Shown here piece after piece: positions 35,017 through 43,987 of a stretch of 61,587 nt of DNA (position 1 is its first letter; each line of letters begins with the position of its first letter). A program made the translations under genes and the position numbers. The notes beneath the pieces were generated by a model. It was not told the origin of the DNA, did no database searches, and saw nothing but the letters and a program-made list of their open reading frames with translations. Source of the DNA: Paenibacillus nasutitermitis (lineage in GTDB: Bacteria > Bacillota > Bacilli > Paenibacillales > Paenibacillaceae); assembly GCF_014641075.1 (NCBI RefSeq), contig NZ_BMHP01000016.1, positions 1-61,587 on the forward strand, written 5' to 3'.

Positions 35017-36003
35017 GTGGAGAGTTCCACAACTTCGAAAGCCAGTGATAACATTCACCATACATCAGAGCGTCCGGCTATTTTGACATTCACTTTTTTT
35101 CGGACGATCAGAAAGTTTTGGATGTTCTATCTGATGATGCTCCCGGCCATTATACTACTGGTGCTGAATAACTATATTCCCATGTTCGGCATTATTATCG
35201 CTTTCAAGACGGTCAATTATACCGACGGAATCCTTCGTAGTCCCTGGGCGGGGCTGACCAACTTTGAATATTTGTTTAAAACCTCGGATGCCTGGATTAT
35301 TACACGCAATACGCTGCTTTACAATTCCCTATTCATTGTTCTGAATCTGATTTTCCCGGTCGCGTTTGCCATAATGCTCAATGAAATGAAGAACCGGTTC
35401 TTCTCCAAAGTCCACCAAACGATCATGTTCCTGCCTTATTTTCTGTCGTATATCATTATCGCTTATCTGGTATTCGGATTTATGAGCGACGAGCACGGCT
35501 ACTTTAACGGAACGCTGCTGCCCGCGCTTGGTCTGGACCCGATCCGCTGGTATTTTACCAAGGAAGTATGGCCGTTCATTCTGCCGATTGTTAACCTCTG
35601 GAAAGGAATGGGGTATTACACCGTCATCTATATGGCAGCAATTATCGGCATTGACGATGAATATTATGAAGCCGCCACAATCGACGGAGCAGGCAAGTGG
35701 CAGCAGATGACGAGCATAACGCTTCCGCTGATTGCGCCGATTATCACCATAATGACCTTACTGCAGATCGGAAGAATTTTTAATGCGGACTTTGGATTGT
35801 TCTTCCAGGTGACAAGAGATTCGGGCGTATTGTTCCCGGTGACCAATGTGATCGACACCTATGTGTACCGGACGTTCCTTTCGGTTGGCGATATCGGCCT
35901 CTCATCTGCTGCGGGGCTGCTGCAATCGGTTGTCGGGTTTATTCTGGTCTTCCTGGCCAATTGGGTAGTCCGCCGGTTTAATAGCGATAACGCCTTATTC
36001 TAG
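35017..36003 (+). CDS. sugar ABC transporter permease (LplB-like)
   Basis: About 328 residues, six helices with a 40-residue polar N-terminal tail. The EAA loop is YYEAATIDGAGKWQQMTSIT. GTG 35017 lies six to nine bases after AAGGAGGAGG; ATG 35011 is too close to that SD, and ATG 34978 falls in the tail of the preceding terminator without an SD. It is the first gene of importer 3. Confidence 0.9.
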   Translation: MESSTTSKASDNIHHTSERPAILTFTFFRTIRKFWMFYLMMLPAIILLVLNNYIPMFGIIIAFKTVNYTDGILRSPWAGLTNFEYLFKTSDAWIITRNTLLYNSLFIVLNLIFPVAFAIMLNEMKNRFFSKVHQTIMFLPYFLSYIIIAYLVFGFMSDEHGYFNGTLLPALGLDPIRWYFTKEVWPFILPIVNLWKGMGYYTVIYMAAIIGIDDEYYEAATIDGAGKWQQMTSITLPLIAPIITIMTLLQIGRIFNADFGLFFQVTRDSGVLFPVTNVIDTYVYRTFLSVGDIGLSSAAGLLQSVVGFILVFLANWVVRRFNSDNALF

Positions 36004-36095
36004 CAAGCTAACAGGGCCACAATTCCCTGGCGGCTTCCGAACGAATGCCCGAGGTTTTCACCGGTAACAAAAATCTGACTCCAAGGAGGAACGCA

Positions 36096-37040
36096 ATGGA
36101 AGCCGAAAACGCCGTGAAAGCTAACCTCCCTTCCATGTCCAATCCGCAAAACAAGCTGCCTGCTGCAGCATCATGGAGCATTAATCTGTTCTTCATTCTA
36201 TATTCAGCCTTGTGCGTGATACCGCTGCTGCTGATCATCTCGGTTTCATTCTCCAATGAGCAGTCCATCGTTCGCAGGGGATACAAGTTCATACCGGAGC
36301 AATTCGACTTAAGCGCCTATAAGTTTCTGCTGCGGGATATTCATCAAATCCTTCATTCGTATGGCATCACCATTTCGGTTACGGTCATCGGAACCCTCCT
36401 GAGCATGATTATCATCGCCATATATGCTTACCCCATCTCCAGAAGCAACTTTCCGCATGCCAAGTTTTTCACCTTCTTCGTTTTCTTCACGATGCTGTTC
36501 TCCGGAGGGCTTGTGCCCTGGTACCTGGTCTATGTGCAGATGCTGGATCTGAAGGACACCTTATGGTCATTAATTATGCCGCTGATCGTTTCTGCGTTCT
36601 TTGTGCTGATTGTCAGGACCTTCTTTCAGACGACCATTCCCTCGGCGGTACTGGAATCCGCCAAAATCGACGGTGCCGGCGAAATGAGAATTTTTCTTCA
36701 AATCGTGATGCCGTTATCGCTGCCGGTGCTCGCAACAGTCGCCTTGTTTCAAACGCTGACCTATTGGAATGACTGGTTCCTTAGCCTGGTGTTTATCACG
36801 AATGACGAGAATATTTCGGTGCAGTATCTGCTCTATAAGATGATGGCCAATGTTCAGTACCTCGCAAGCAATCCGACAGCAGCTGCGGAAATCGCCAAGG
36901 CAGGGGGGATGGTTAATTTTCCCAGCGAGACGGTCCGCATGGCAATGGCGATCGTCGGGGTAGGCCCGATTGTGCTGGCTTATCCGTTCTTTCAGAAATA
37001 TTTTATTAAGGGGCTGACGGTCGGTGCGGTAAAAGGTTGA
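36096..37040 (+). CDS. sugar ABC transporter permease (YtcP/LplC-like)
   Basis: 314 residues from ATG 36096, which has AAGGAGGA five bases upstream; the longer frame from 36045 has no SD. Six helices, the family segment FSGGLVPWYLVYVQML, EAA loop VLESAKIDGAGEMRIFLQIV, and the usual C-terminal end FIKGLTVGAVKG. It is the partner of the preceding permease. Confidence 0.9.
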   Translation: MEAENAVKANLPSMSNPQNKLPAAASWSINLFFILYSALCVIPLLLIISVSFSNEQSIVRRGYKFIPEQFDLSAYKFLLRDIHQILHSYGITISVTVIGTLLSMIIIAIYAYPISRSNFPHAKFFTFFVFFTMLFSGGLVPWYLVYVQMLDLKDTLWSLIMPLIVSAFFVLIVRTFFQTTIPSAVLESAKIDGAGEMRIFLQIVMPLSLPVLATVALFQTLTYWNDWFLSLVFITNDENISVQYLLYKMMANVQYLASNPTAAAEIAKAGGMVNFPSETVRMAMAIVGVGPIVLAYPFFQKYFIKGLTVGAVKG

Positions 37041-37168
37041 GGATGTACGAGACAGTGCGGAAGGCTTCATATCTGGCTCGGCAAAGTCAGGGGAAATGTA
37101 AAAATCGGCTACAACCGGTCGTACCGGATTAGCATATAAACAAAAGACTGAGGGAGGTTTATCCGCTC

Positions 37169-38749
37169 ATGAAACAACAGAACGGCAAATTATCGATTAC
37201 GGGTATGCTCATGTTGGCTATTATTCTGGTACTCTCGGCATGCGGAGGAACAAGCAATAACGGCGGCGGCGCAAATAACGGAGGCAGCAAGCCGGCTGCA
37301 ACGGACCAAACAAAAGAAAATGAGCAAGGAACAGAGAAAGAAGCAGACGCCCCCGCAGCACCGGAATCGGATTTGAAACCCTATGTACTGAAGGTTGTAT
37401 ACGAAGGTCCTCCACAGCCGGATGAGAAAAAAGTGGAAGCGGCCATGAACAAGCTGCTGACAGAGAAAATAAATGCGACCATTGATTTGATGCCCATCGA
37501 TTGGGGAGCTTGGGACGATAAAATGAACCTGATGATTGCATCCCGCGAACCGGTGGATGTATTATTCACAGCAGCTTGGAATGGTTATGCCAAGAATGTC
37601 GCCAAAGGAGCCTATTTGGAGATAGGCGACTTGATCAATGAACATGGCAAAGGGATTCTGGAAACGCTTGACCCGGCATTCCTGGAAGGATCCAAAATCA
37701 AAGGGAAAAACTACGGAATCTCGACAAACAAAGAGCTTGCCGCAGTTGGCGGAATCGTATACCGCAAAGATATTGCCGATGAATTGGGCCTGGATATGAG
37801 CAAGGTAAAAACAGCCGAAGATCTGGATGCAATCTATAAAGTGGTCAAAGAAAAGAAACCGGACATGACTCCGCTCTATACGACAGCAGCGCTGTTTACT
37901 TCCCATTTCTTTGCGGAAACCGATTTTCTGGGAGACAGCACCATTCCGGGAGCCATCATCAAAAGCACGGACGACACAACGGTAAGATTGGAGCAGGATC
38001 TTGATATCTACAAGCGGTATTTAAAAGTCGCCCGTGATTTCTATGTGAAGGGCTATGTCAACAGTGATGCTGCAACAACCCAACTGGCCAGCGGCGACGC
38101 CTATAAAGCCGGCAACATATTCTCCACCGTTGAATCGCTGAAGCCGGGAAAAGCAGCAGAGGTAGCCAATGCTGCCGGATTGTCCGGCAAGCTGGACCAG
38201 ATCGAGATGACGGGCAAAACGGTCTCGACAGCTGAAACGGCAGGTGCCATGTTGGCTATTTCTTCGACCTCCAAGGACCCGGCCCGTGCCATGATGTTCA
38301 TTAATCTATTGCATACCGATAAGGACCTCGTCAACCTGATCAATTTCGGAATCGAAGGAGACCATTATACGCGCAAGGGGGAAATGATCTCGGCAACCCC
38401 CAATGCCCAGCAGTATGCCCCGGGCGTCGCCTGGGAGCTTGGCAACCAGTTCCTGAACTATGTATGGGATTCAGAGGATCCGGATAAATGGGAAAAATTC
38501 CGTGAATTCAACAGGAACGCCAAATCTTCGCCAGCCCTTGGCTTCGTGTTCGACAGCGCCGATGTGAAGTCCGAAGTAGGCGCGATTGCCAACGTCGACA
38601 AGCAGTATAAGAAAGCGCTCGAAACCGGTTCGGTCGATATCGACAAAGTAATGCCGGAATATATGGCTGCTCTGAAAGCGGCCGGCGTGGATAAAATCAT
38701 TAAAGCCAAGCAGGAGCAATTCGACGCATTTCTGGCAGCGAAAAAGTAA
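37169..38749 (+). CDS. sugar ABC transporter, solute-binding lipoprotein
   Basis: 526 residues. Lipoprotein signal peptide with lipobox LSAC (Cys about residue 25), a Gly/Asn-rich then Glu/Lys-rich linker, and a binding domain starting YVLKVVYEGPPQPDEKK, like DUF3502-containing LplA-type proteins. It is the last gene of importer 3, whereas in importers 1 and 2 the binding protein comes first. GAGGGAGG precedes the ATG, and a good terminator follows the stop. Confidence 0.92.
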   Translation: MKQQNGKLSITGMLMLAIILVLSACGGTSNNGGGANNGGSKPAATDQTKENEQGTEKEADAPAAPESDLKPYVLKVVYEGPPQPDEKKVEAAMNKLLTEKINATIDLMPIDWGAWDDKMNLMIASREPVDVLFTAAWNGYAKNVAKGAYLEIGDLINEHGKGILETLDPAFLEGSKIKGKNYGISTNKELAAVGGIVYRKDIADELGLDMSKVKTAEDLDAIYKVVKEKKPDMTPLYTTAALFTSHFFAETDFLGDSTIPGAIIKSTDDTTVRLEQDLDIYKRYLKVARDFYVKGYVNSDAATTQLASGDAYKAGNIFSTVESLKPGKAAEVANAAGLSGKLDQIEMTGKTVSTAETAGAMLAISSTSKDPARAMMFINLLHTDKDLVNLINFGIEGDHYTRKGEMISATPNAQQYAPGVAWELGNQFLNYVWDSEDPDKWEKFREFNRNAKSSPALGFVFDSADVKSEVGAIANVDKQYKKALETGSVDIDKVMPEYMAALKAAGVDKIIKAKQEQFDAFLAAKK

Positions 38750-38766
38750 TCCTTAACCGGCGATTC

Positions 38767-38797
38767 AACCCGTGTTCCTATGAGACACGGGTTTTGT
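38767..38797 (+). terminator. Rho-independent terminator of importer 3
   Basis: AACCCGTGT pairs with ACACGGGTT around nine bases and is followed by ttgtt. It lies 18 bases after the binding-protein stop. Confidence 0.8.
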
Positions 38798-38818
38798 TCA
38801 GGACCAGACCACAATAAA

Positions 38819-38857
38819 GCAAAGCCGCCGCAGACTGATCGCCTGCGGCGGCTTTGC
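38819..38857. terminator. bidirectional hairpin between convergent genes
   Basis: A perfect 15-bp stem, GCAAAGCCGCCGCAG with CTGCGGCGGCTTTGC. On the minus strand it is followed by TTTATT, so it mainly serves the NlpC/P60 gene and may back up the importer terminator. Confidence 0.8.
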
Positions 38858-38881
38858 TTGTGCTGACCATAGAAAATTCAG

Positions 38882-39433
38882 TTATTTTACACTTCCGCCA
38901 AATAAAAACCGGTATTCCCAGCTCGTGCCGGCAATATCATCGGTTCTTACACCCCCGCTTGCCTGGGAATAGGTCTGAAGCATACGGCCTTCGCCAAGAT
39001 ATATGGCGACGTGGGTGATGGTCTGCTGGGATTTAGCGCCCGTATAATCGGATTCGGATGAGCCGTTATAGGAGCGGAAGAACATCAAATCGCCACGCTT
39101 CAGGTTATGCCAGTTGCCGGTTATCGCTGAATGCGTTTTCACATAATTCCCTTGTGTGGCCGATGTGGAAGGCAGCGATATCCCTGCCCCTTTTTCAAAC
39201 ATATAATGAACCAGATCCGAACAATCGAATGTGCGCGTATTGCTCCGGTCGGAACCAAATTGATAGGGAGTTCCCAAATAAGACAAGCCAATTTTTATCG
39301 CCTTCTCGACACCGCCCGAGGATGCCGCGGATACCTGGTCCGGCTTCGATATGAGCGGATTCAATACGATCAGAAGCATGAGGATGGCAGACAGCATGAT
39401 TTTGCCGACCCATGATGTTTGCTTACTATTCAT
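38882..39433 (-). CDS. NlpC/P60-family cell-wall endopeptidase
   Basis: 183 residues. A signal peptide or N-terminal helix (about 11-30) is followed directly by an NlpC/P60 domain: catalytic Cys about 71 in FDCSDLVHYMF and His about 141 in ITHVAIYLGEG. Proteins of this family cleave gamma-D-Glu to diamino-acid bonds in peptidoglycan stem peptides. No SH3 or LysM targeting domain is seen. It is convergent with importer 3 and divergent from the stress cluster. Confidence 0.88.
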   Translation of the reverse strand: MNSKQTSWVGKIMLSAILMLLIVLNPLISKPDQVSAASSGGVEKAIKIGLSYLGTPYQFGSDRSNTRTFDCSDLVHYMFEKGAGISLPSTSATQGNYVKTHSAITGNWHNLKRGDLMFFRSYNGSSESDYTGAKSQQTITHVAIYLGEGRMLQTYSQASGGVRTDDIAGTSWEYRFLFGGSVK

Positions 39434-39571
39434 TTGGCATGCACCTCCTGCACAAACCTACTGTAACACAAGGAAAAAGCCATGTTTAGCTGTAAATCTT
39501 GCCACATTCGGTCCATGGGTGGGGTGAATCCCCGACTGAGGTCCAGTAACAAATACCGTCGCGGGTCCGTT

Positions 39572-39598
39572 TTGAAAACCCTGAAAATCACCTACAAT
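39572..39598 (+). promoter_or_regulatory. possible promoter of the envelope-stress cluster
   Basis: TTGAAA (39572-39577) and TACAAT (39593-39598) lie about 95 bases before the first gene, with a short spacer of 15 bases. A nearby TGAAACAATTTCA (39616-39628) is a near-palindrome that could bind a regulator. No known LiaR box was recognised with certainty. Confidence 0.3.
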
Positions 39599-39691
39599 AA
39601 GTACATAAGCAAGCGGTGAAACAATTTCAAGCGCAGCGGCGGTGACAATTAAAAAAAATATAACAAAGGTTGAAAGGCGGTGACACAAACA

Positions 39692-39982
39692 ATGAACGGA
39701 AAATCAGCTCTTGGTGCTATACTTGTTGTTGTCGGTGGTCTGGTGGCCATGAAATTCTTCGGTATTCATCTTGGCGGGATCATCGGATTTCTAATGCCAT
39801 TCATTCTGATCGGGCTTGGCGTAGTGGGTGTGAAGAATGACAGCAAGCTGATCGGCGGAACTCTAATCGTGGTTGGAGCATTTATGCTGATGGGCAAAAT
39901 GATGGGATTGATTACGCTTTTGCTGGCAATCGGCCTGATCGTATGGGGCGTATCCATCTTTAAACGTGAGAGACGCGCTTAA
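39692..39982 (+). CDS. small membrane protein, LiaI/LiaF-N-terminus-like
   Basis: 96 residues made of three or four short hydrophobic segments rich in Gly, Ile and Leu (ILVVVGGLVAMKFFGIHLGG, IGFLMPFILIGLGVVGV, GGTLIVVGAFMLMGKMM, LITLLLAIGLIVWGVSIF) with a basic C-terminus. It resembles LiaI and the transmembrane part of LiaF, which sit with PspA-type proteins in cell-envelope stress loci. ATG 39692 follows AAGGCGG; an in-frame GTG at 39680 is possible. Confidence 0.65.
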   Translation: MNGKSALGAILVVVGGLVAMKFFGIHLGGIIGFLMPFILIGLGVVGVKNDSKLIGGTLIVVGAFMLMGKMMGLITLLLAIGLIVWGVSIFKRERRA

Positions 39983-40031
39983 GAATATCCGGTATGATAA
40001 GAAGAAACAACGGGACTAAGGAGGTATACCG

Positions 40032-40730
40032 ATGAGTATTATTCGCAGGGTTCGCGACATCACGGTCGCAACACTAAATGAACGGCTCGAAAAAGCCGAA
40101 GATCCGGTTAAGCTGATCGATCAGTTTCTATGGTCGACCCGAGAAGAGATCATACAGGCGGAGCGGCTCTATCAACAATATACGGGACACGGGAACCACC
40201 TGAAGATCCAGTGGTTGCAGTCGGAGCAGATGAGAGATAAACGGGAGCAGCAGGCTATCATTGCGCTAAAGGCCGGTGAAGAGCAGGTTGCGCGGATCGC
40301 CCTTCAGGATAAAGCGGGAAGTGAAGAACGTGCCCAGCAGTACCGCGAGTTATATGAACAGACGCTAACCAATATTCAGGACCTTGAGCAGCAGCTTCGT
40401 GAGCTGCGAAGCGAATATCAGGCCGTATACGATAAACGGGAGTATTACGCCGCAAGAATGGAATCGCTTCGACTCCAGCAGCGGATGAATGCTCGGTATG
40501 CCGGCGGAGGTGCGGGAGCTTCAAATCCGGGACAACAGCCTTCAGGGATGTTCCGCAGATTGGAAGACCGGATTTCCGATATGGAGCTGGAAGCCAAAAG
40601 CCTGCGTGATGTGCGCCGGGCGGGAGCTGAGTTTATCGCTGAGGCGGGATCGACCATTCAGTCGGCTATTGAACGGGAAATGGAACAATTGAAACGCAAA
40701 TTGCAGCAGGAAGGATGGAAATCGTCATGA
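40032..40730 (+). CDS. PspA/IM30 family protein (first copy)
   Basis: 232 residues, almost entirely helical, with long coiled coils (about 25-150). The N-terminal part MSIIRRVRDITVATLNERLE matches the amphipathic helix region of PspA/IM30/LiaH. Such proteins form rings or rods on the inner face of the membrane and protect it during envelope stress. Its stop overlaps the start of the PspC gene (ATGA), showing coupling. Confidence 0.88.
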   Translation: MSIIRRVRDITVATLNERLEKAEDPVKLIDQFLWSTREEIIQAERLYQQYTGHGNHLKIQWLQSEQMRDKREQQAIIALKAGEEQVARIALQDKAGSEERAQQYRELYEQTLTNIQDLEQQLRELRSEYQAVYDKREYYAARMESLRLQQRMNARYAGGGAGASNPGQQPSGMFRRLEDRISDMELEAKSLRDVRRAGAEFIAEAGSTIQSAIEREMEQLKRKLQQEGWKSS

Positions 40731-41242
40731 AGAAACTGTATCGCTCGCGTCGGGACAAAAAGCTCTTCGGATTATGCGGCGGCATCGCCGAAATGCTCAA
40801 TGTGGATGCGACGCTGCTGCGGATTCTTCTGATTGTCCTGACTGTATTTACCAGCGGCGCATTAATCCTGGTTTATATTTTAGCCGGCTTGGTCGTTCCG
40901 AAGGAGCCCACCCCTTATAACGGATTTGGTCCCGGAGGTTTCGGTCCCGGTCCTGGCGGATATGGAGGCGGTAACTACAACGGCGGCTGGAACAACGGCA
41001 ATGGCGCAGGAGGCTACCACTCCAATCCGGGACAAGGCCAGAGCTATAACGGCTCTTATGCGAATACAAACACGAACATACCTCCGTCCGGTCAGCAAGG
41101 CGGTCCTGCCGGATGGCAGCAAGGACAACCCGGACCATCCAATATTGATGCGATGATGGAAGAACTGGAAATCAAGGCGCTGCGCCGTGAAGTAGAAGAA
41201 CTGAAAGCCAAACTAGCCAAGCAAGAGAAGGGAGAGTTTTAA
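40727..41242 (+). CDS. PspC-domain membrane protein
   Basis: 171 residues. The PspC domain (about 1-65) has KKLYRSRRDKKLFGLCGGIA and a transmembrane segment ILLIVLTVFTSGALILVYIL. A Gly/Asn/Tyr-rich low-complexity stretch follows (about 70-140: repeated GGFGPGPGGYGGGN-like units), and a short C-terminal coiled coil (IKALRREVEELKAKLAKQ). The start is ATG 40727, overlapping the pspA stop. The PspC domain may recruit or sense the flanking PspA proteins. Confidence 0.88.
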   Translation: MKKLYRSRRDKKLFGLCGGIAEMLNVDATLLRILLIVLTVFTSGALILVYILAGLVVPKEPTPYNGFGPGGFGPGPGGYGGGNYNGGWNNGNGAGGYHSNPGQGQSYNGSYANTNTNIPPSGQQGGPAGWQQGQPGPSNIDAMMEELEIKALRREVEELKAKLAKQEKGEF

Positions 41243-41243
41243 A

Positions 41244-41963
41244 ATGAGTATATTTAAACGTATGAAAGATATGACGAAGGCATCCATGCATGAGCTTTTG
41301 GACAAAATGGAAGATCCGGTGGTAATGTTGAATCAATATTTGCGCGATATGGAGGCTGAGATCCATCAGGCTGAGCTGACGGTCGCCAAGCAAATGGCCA
41401 ATGAGCGCCGGATGAAACAGCGCCTGGATGAAGCGGTACGCAGCGCTGCAGACCGCGAAACAAAAGCGGAAACAGCTATCCGCGCCGAGCAGGAAGAGCT
41501 TGCCCGCAAACTGCTGGAAGAAAAAATCTTCTTCGATCAAAAGGTATCCGAATATAACGATATGCATGCAGGGGCAAAATCGCAAGCCGAAGAACTGATG
41601 CAGCAGCTGCATGGCATGAAAGATGAGTTCTACCAGCTTCGCAATAAACGCAATGAGCTGGCGGCCCGCGCCCAAATGGCGAAAGCCAAGAAACAGATGT
41701 CGCAGGTTGCAACGGTACATTCCATTGAAAGCGGAAGTGCTTCGCGCGGCTTTGGCCGGATGGAAGAAAAAATCATGCAGATGGAAGCGGAAGCCGATGT
41801 CATGCGCGTACCTTTCAGCTCCAACAGCAGCAGCGCGTCCGCAGGCATTGTGGATCCTTCGAAGCAGCTGAAAGTGGAAGAGCAGCTGCAGGCGCTTAAG
41901 AACAAACTAAATCCTCCATCATCCACTCCGTCGCTTGAAAAAGCAAACGTAACGGAAGAATAA
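41244..41963 (+). CDS. PspA/IM30 family protein (second copy)
   Basis: 239 residues, starting MSIFKRMKDMTKASMHELLD, with long helical coiled coils (about 25-150) and a Ser/Pro-rich C-terminal tail. Its start is one base after the PspC stop, so it belongs to the same operon. It is a paralog rather than a recent duplicate of the first PspA: sequence is shared mainly at the N-terminus and in coil pattern. Confidence 0.88.
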   Translation: MSIFKRMKDMTKASMHELLDKMEDPVVMLNQYLRDMEAEIHQAELTVAKQMANERRMKQRLDEAVRSAADRETKAETAIRAEQEELARKLLEEKIFFDQKVSEYNDMHAGAKSQAEELMQQLHGMKDEFYQLRNKRNELAARAQMAKAKKQMSQVATVHSIESGSASRGFGRMEEKIMQMEAEADVMRVPFSSNSSSASAGIVDPSKQLKVEEQLQALKNKLNPPSSTPSLEKANVTEE

Positions 41964-41967
41964 GCAT

Positions 41968-42020
41968 AACAAGCAAAACAGTCGGGGCTTCTCTTGGAGA
42001 GGTCCCGGCTGTGGCTTGTT
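41968..42020 (+). terminator. long hairpin after second pspA gene
   Basis: AACAAGC pairs with GCTTGTT on the outside, ACAG-CGGG with CCCG-CTGT inside, and CTC with GAG near the loop. It ends in TTTA. It may terminate part of the transcripts before the two-component genes. Confidence 0.6.
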
Positions 42021-42099
42021 TATCGCCTGTGAGATCGACTAATCCAAACGAACAAGTCAGGTTCAGCTTGCCGTTTTACATAGAGAGGAGCTGTCATGA

Positions 42100-43185
42100 A
42101 TGGCAGACAAGTCGCCTCCGGATTTTCCGCCAGACGGCCCATCGCATCAACCCGGGAGAACGAATAGGGATGGGGAGCCGGTAGCTCCGATGGTGTTCCG
42201 CAATGATGGCGGAGCTCAGCCCGGGCAGAGGAATCAGAACAAACGGGGAAATGCGGCCGAGACGGTCATTTGGCTGCTTGTTATCCTTGGCCTGATTGTA
42301 TTGGTTATGCAGGGGACAAATTATGTGCAGTTGTTCGCGTTGCAGACAAAAGCTGCGGCGATCGGCCTTTCCGTCATCGGAGTGGGACTTGCCGCCGCTG
42401 CGGTGTACAGCTATTTGCAGGGAATCAAGCTGAGGGCGGCTATTAAACGGCTGACTGACCAGCAGCGCCGCAAGAAGCAGCGGGTCACGCTTCCTTCGGG
42501 AGACCATGAAGCGGGAGCGGATGACGAGATGACCAAGGATGAGGAAGTATGGACCGAGCAGGTCCGGTTTACGGCGGTTATTGAAGAAAGAGAGCGGCTT
42601 GCCCGCGAGCTTCATGATGCAGTCAGCCAGCAGCTATTCGCGATTTCCATGACGGCGACGGCGGTCAGCCGGACTCTGGAGAAGGATTGGGAGCGGGCCA
42701 AGCGCCAGGTTCAGCTGATCGAGGAGATGGCGTCCGTTGCCCAATCGGAGATGAGAGCCTTGCTGCTTCATCTGCGACCGATTCATTTGGACGGCAAGAA
42801 TCTGGGGCAGGCGCTTTACAGTCTCGTCGAGGAGCTGAAGCAGAAGGTGCCGATGCATATTACGCTGGAGGTCGACGATTCCATCAACCTGTCCTCGGAA
42901 GCGGAGGACCATTTATTCCGCATTGCCCAGGAAGCGTTGTCCAACACGCTGCGCCACTCCAAAGCGGAGCAGGTTCTCATACGGCTTCGGGGCTATGGGA
43001 GCGACGTGCAGCTGACTTTTCAGGATAATGGGGTCGGATTCGATCTGGAAGCAAAGAAACAAACTTCTTACGGACTGCTGACCATGGAAGAACGGGTCAA
43101 TGTGCTGGGCGGTTCCATCCGTCTGACATCTGCGCCAGGACAAGGCGTACATATTGACATCAAGGTTCCTGTTACGGTTCAATGA
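42100..43185 (+). CDS. LiaS-like sensor histidine kinase
   Basis: 361 residues. A Pro-rich polar N-terminal tail is followed by two helices (about 50-67 and 85-107) with a very short outside loop, as in intramembrane-sensing kinases. The HisKA_3 domain has the phospho-acceptor His about 172 in ERLARELHDAVSQQ, and a HATPase_c domain has DNGVGF and GLLTMEERV. It should respond to envelope damage and act on the following regulator. ATG 42100 has GAGAGGAG nine bases upstream. Confidence 0.88.
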   Translation: MADKSPPDFPPDGPSHQPGRTNRDGEPVAPMVFRNDGGAQPGQRNQNKRGNAAETVIWLLVILGLIVLVMQGTNYVQLFALQTKAAAIGLSVIGVGLAAAAVYSYLQGIKLRAAIKRLTDQQRRKKQRVTLPSGDHEAGADDEMTKDEEVWTEQVRFTAVIEERERLARELHDAVSQQLFAISMTATAVSRTLEKDWERAKRQVQLIEEMASVAQSEMRALLLHLRPIHLDGKNLGQALYSLVEELKQKVPMHITLEVDDSINLSSEAEDHLFRIAQEALSNTLRHSKAEQVLIRLRGYGSDVQLTFQDNGVGFDLEAKKQTSYGLLTMEERVNVLGGSIRLTSAPGQGVHIDIKVPVTVQ

Positions 43186-43207
43186 AGAGAGGGGGAATCG
43201 CACCCGG

Positions 43208-43885
43208 ATGGAGGCGACGAATACATTGGATATGATGGAACAACCGATAAAGGTGCTGCTGGTCGACGATCATGAAATGGTAAGAATCGGCTTGGCTGCC
43301 GTTCTTAACACGGAGGATGGCATTGAAGTCGTTGGGGAAGCCAGCAACGGGATGGAAGGCATTCGTTTAGCACAGGCTTATAAGCCGGATGTGGTGCTGA
43401 TGGATCTTGTTATGGAGGGCATGGACGGGGTCGAAACGACCCGCAGGCTTCTGGAGCTGTATCCCGACTGTAAAGTTATTGTATTAACCAGTTATCTGGA
43501 TGACAGCAAGATGTATCCGGTAATCGAGGCAGGAGCTTTCAGCTATCTGCTCAAAACCTCGCGGGCGAACGAAATCGCCGATGCGATTCGCGCGGCGGCC
43601 AGAGGACAATCCGTGCTGGAGCAGCAGGTAGCCGCGAAAATGATGAACCGTTTCCGTCAGCCGAAGGCGGATGCCGTACGCCCGGCCCATGAACAGCTGA
43701 CCGAGCGGGAAATGGATGTTTTGAAATGCGTAGCTAAAGGACAATCCAATCAGGAAATTGCCGAGACGCTGTTTATCGGCATTAAGACGGTCAAATTTCA
43801 TGTCACGAATATTTTTGCCAAGCTGGGCGTGGACGACCGGACGCAGGCCGCGATTTATGCGCATAAACAGGGTCTGGCAGACTGA
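43208..43885 (+). CDS. LiaR-like NarL/LuxR-family response regulator
   Basis: 225 residues. Receiver domain with phospho-acceptor Asp about 66 in VVLMDLVMEGMDG and Lys in LLKTSRANE. LuxR-type helix-turn-helix at about 155-215 (LTEREMDVLKCVAKGQSNQE, ETLFIGIKTVKFHVTNIF). It starts at ATG 43208 after AGAGGGGG; the start could also be ATG 43232. It probably regulates the PspA/PspC operon upstream. Confidence 0.88.
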   Translation: MEATNTLDMMEQPIKVLLVDDHEMVRIGLAAVLNTEDGIEVVGEASNGMEGIRLAQAYKPDVVLMDLVMEGMDGVETTRRLLELYPDCKVIVLTSYLDDSKMYPVIEAGAFSYLLKTSRANEIADAIRAAARGQSVLEQQVAAKMMNRFRQPKADAVRPAHEQLTEREMDVLKCVAKGQSNQEIAETLFIGIKTVKFHVTNIFAKLGVDDRTQAAIYAHKQGLAD

Positions 43886-43943
43886 TCGAAGCAGCCGGTC
43901 CTGGAGCCAAGGCTGATTTGAACACGATAAAGACAGCAAAAGG

Positions 43944-43973
43944 ACCGCTCCCTTCTTATCGGGGCGGCTTTTT
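43944..43973 (+). terminator. Rho-independent terminator
   Basis: ACCGCTCC pairs imperfectly with GGGGCGGC and is followed by TTTTT. It ends the stress-cluster transcript before the convergent mobB. Confidence 0.7.
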
Positions 43974-43987
43974 GAGGTTCGCCCGGA

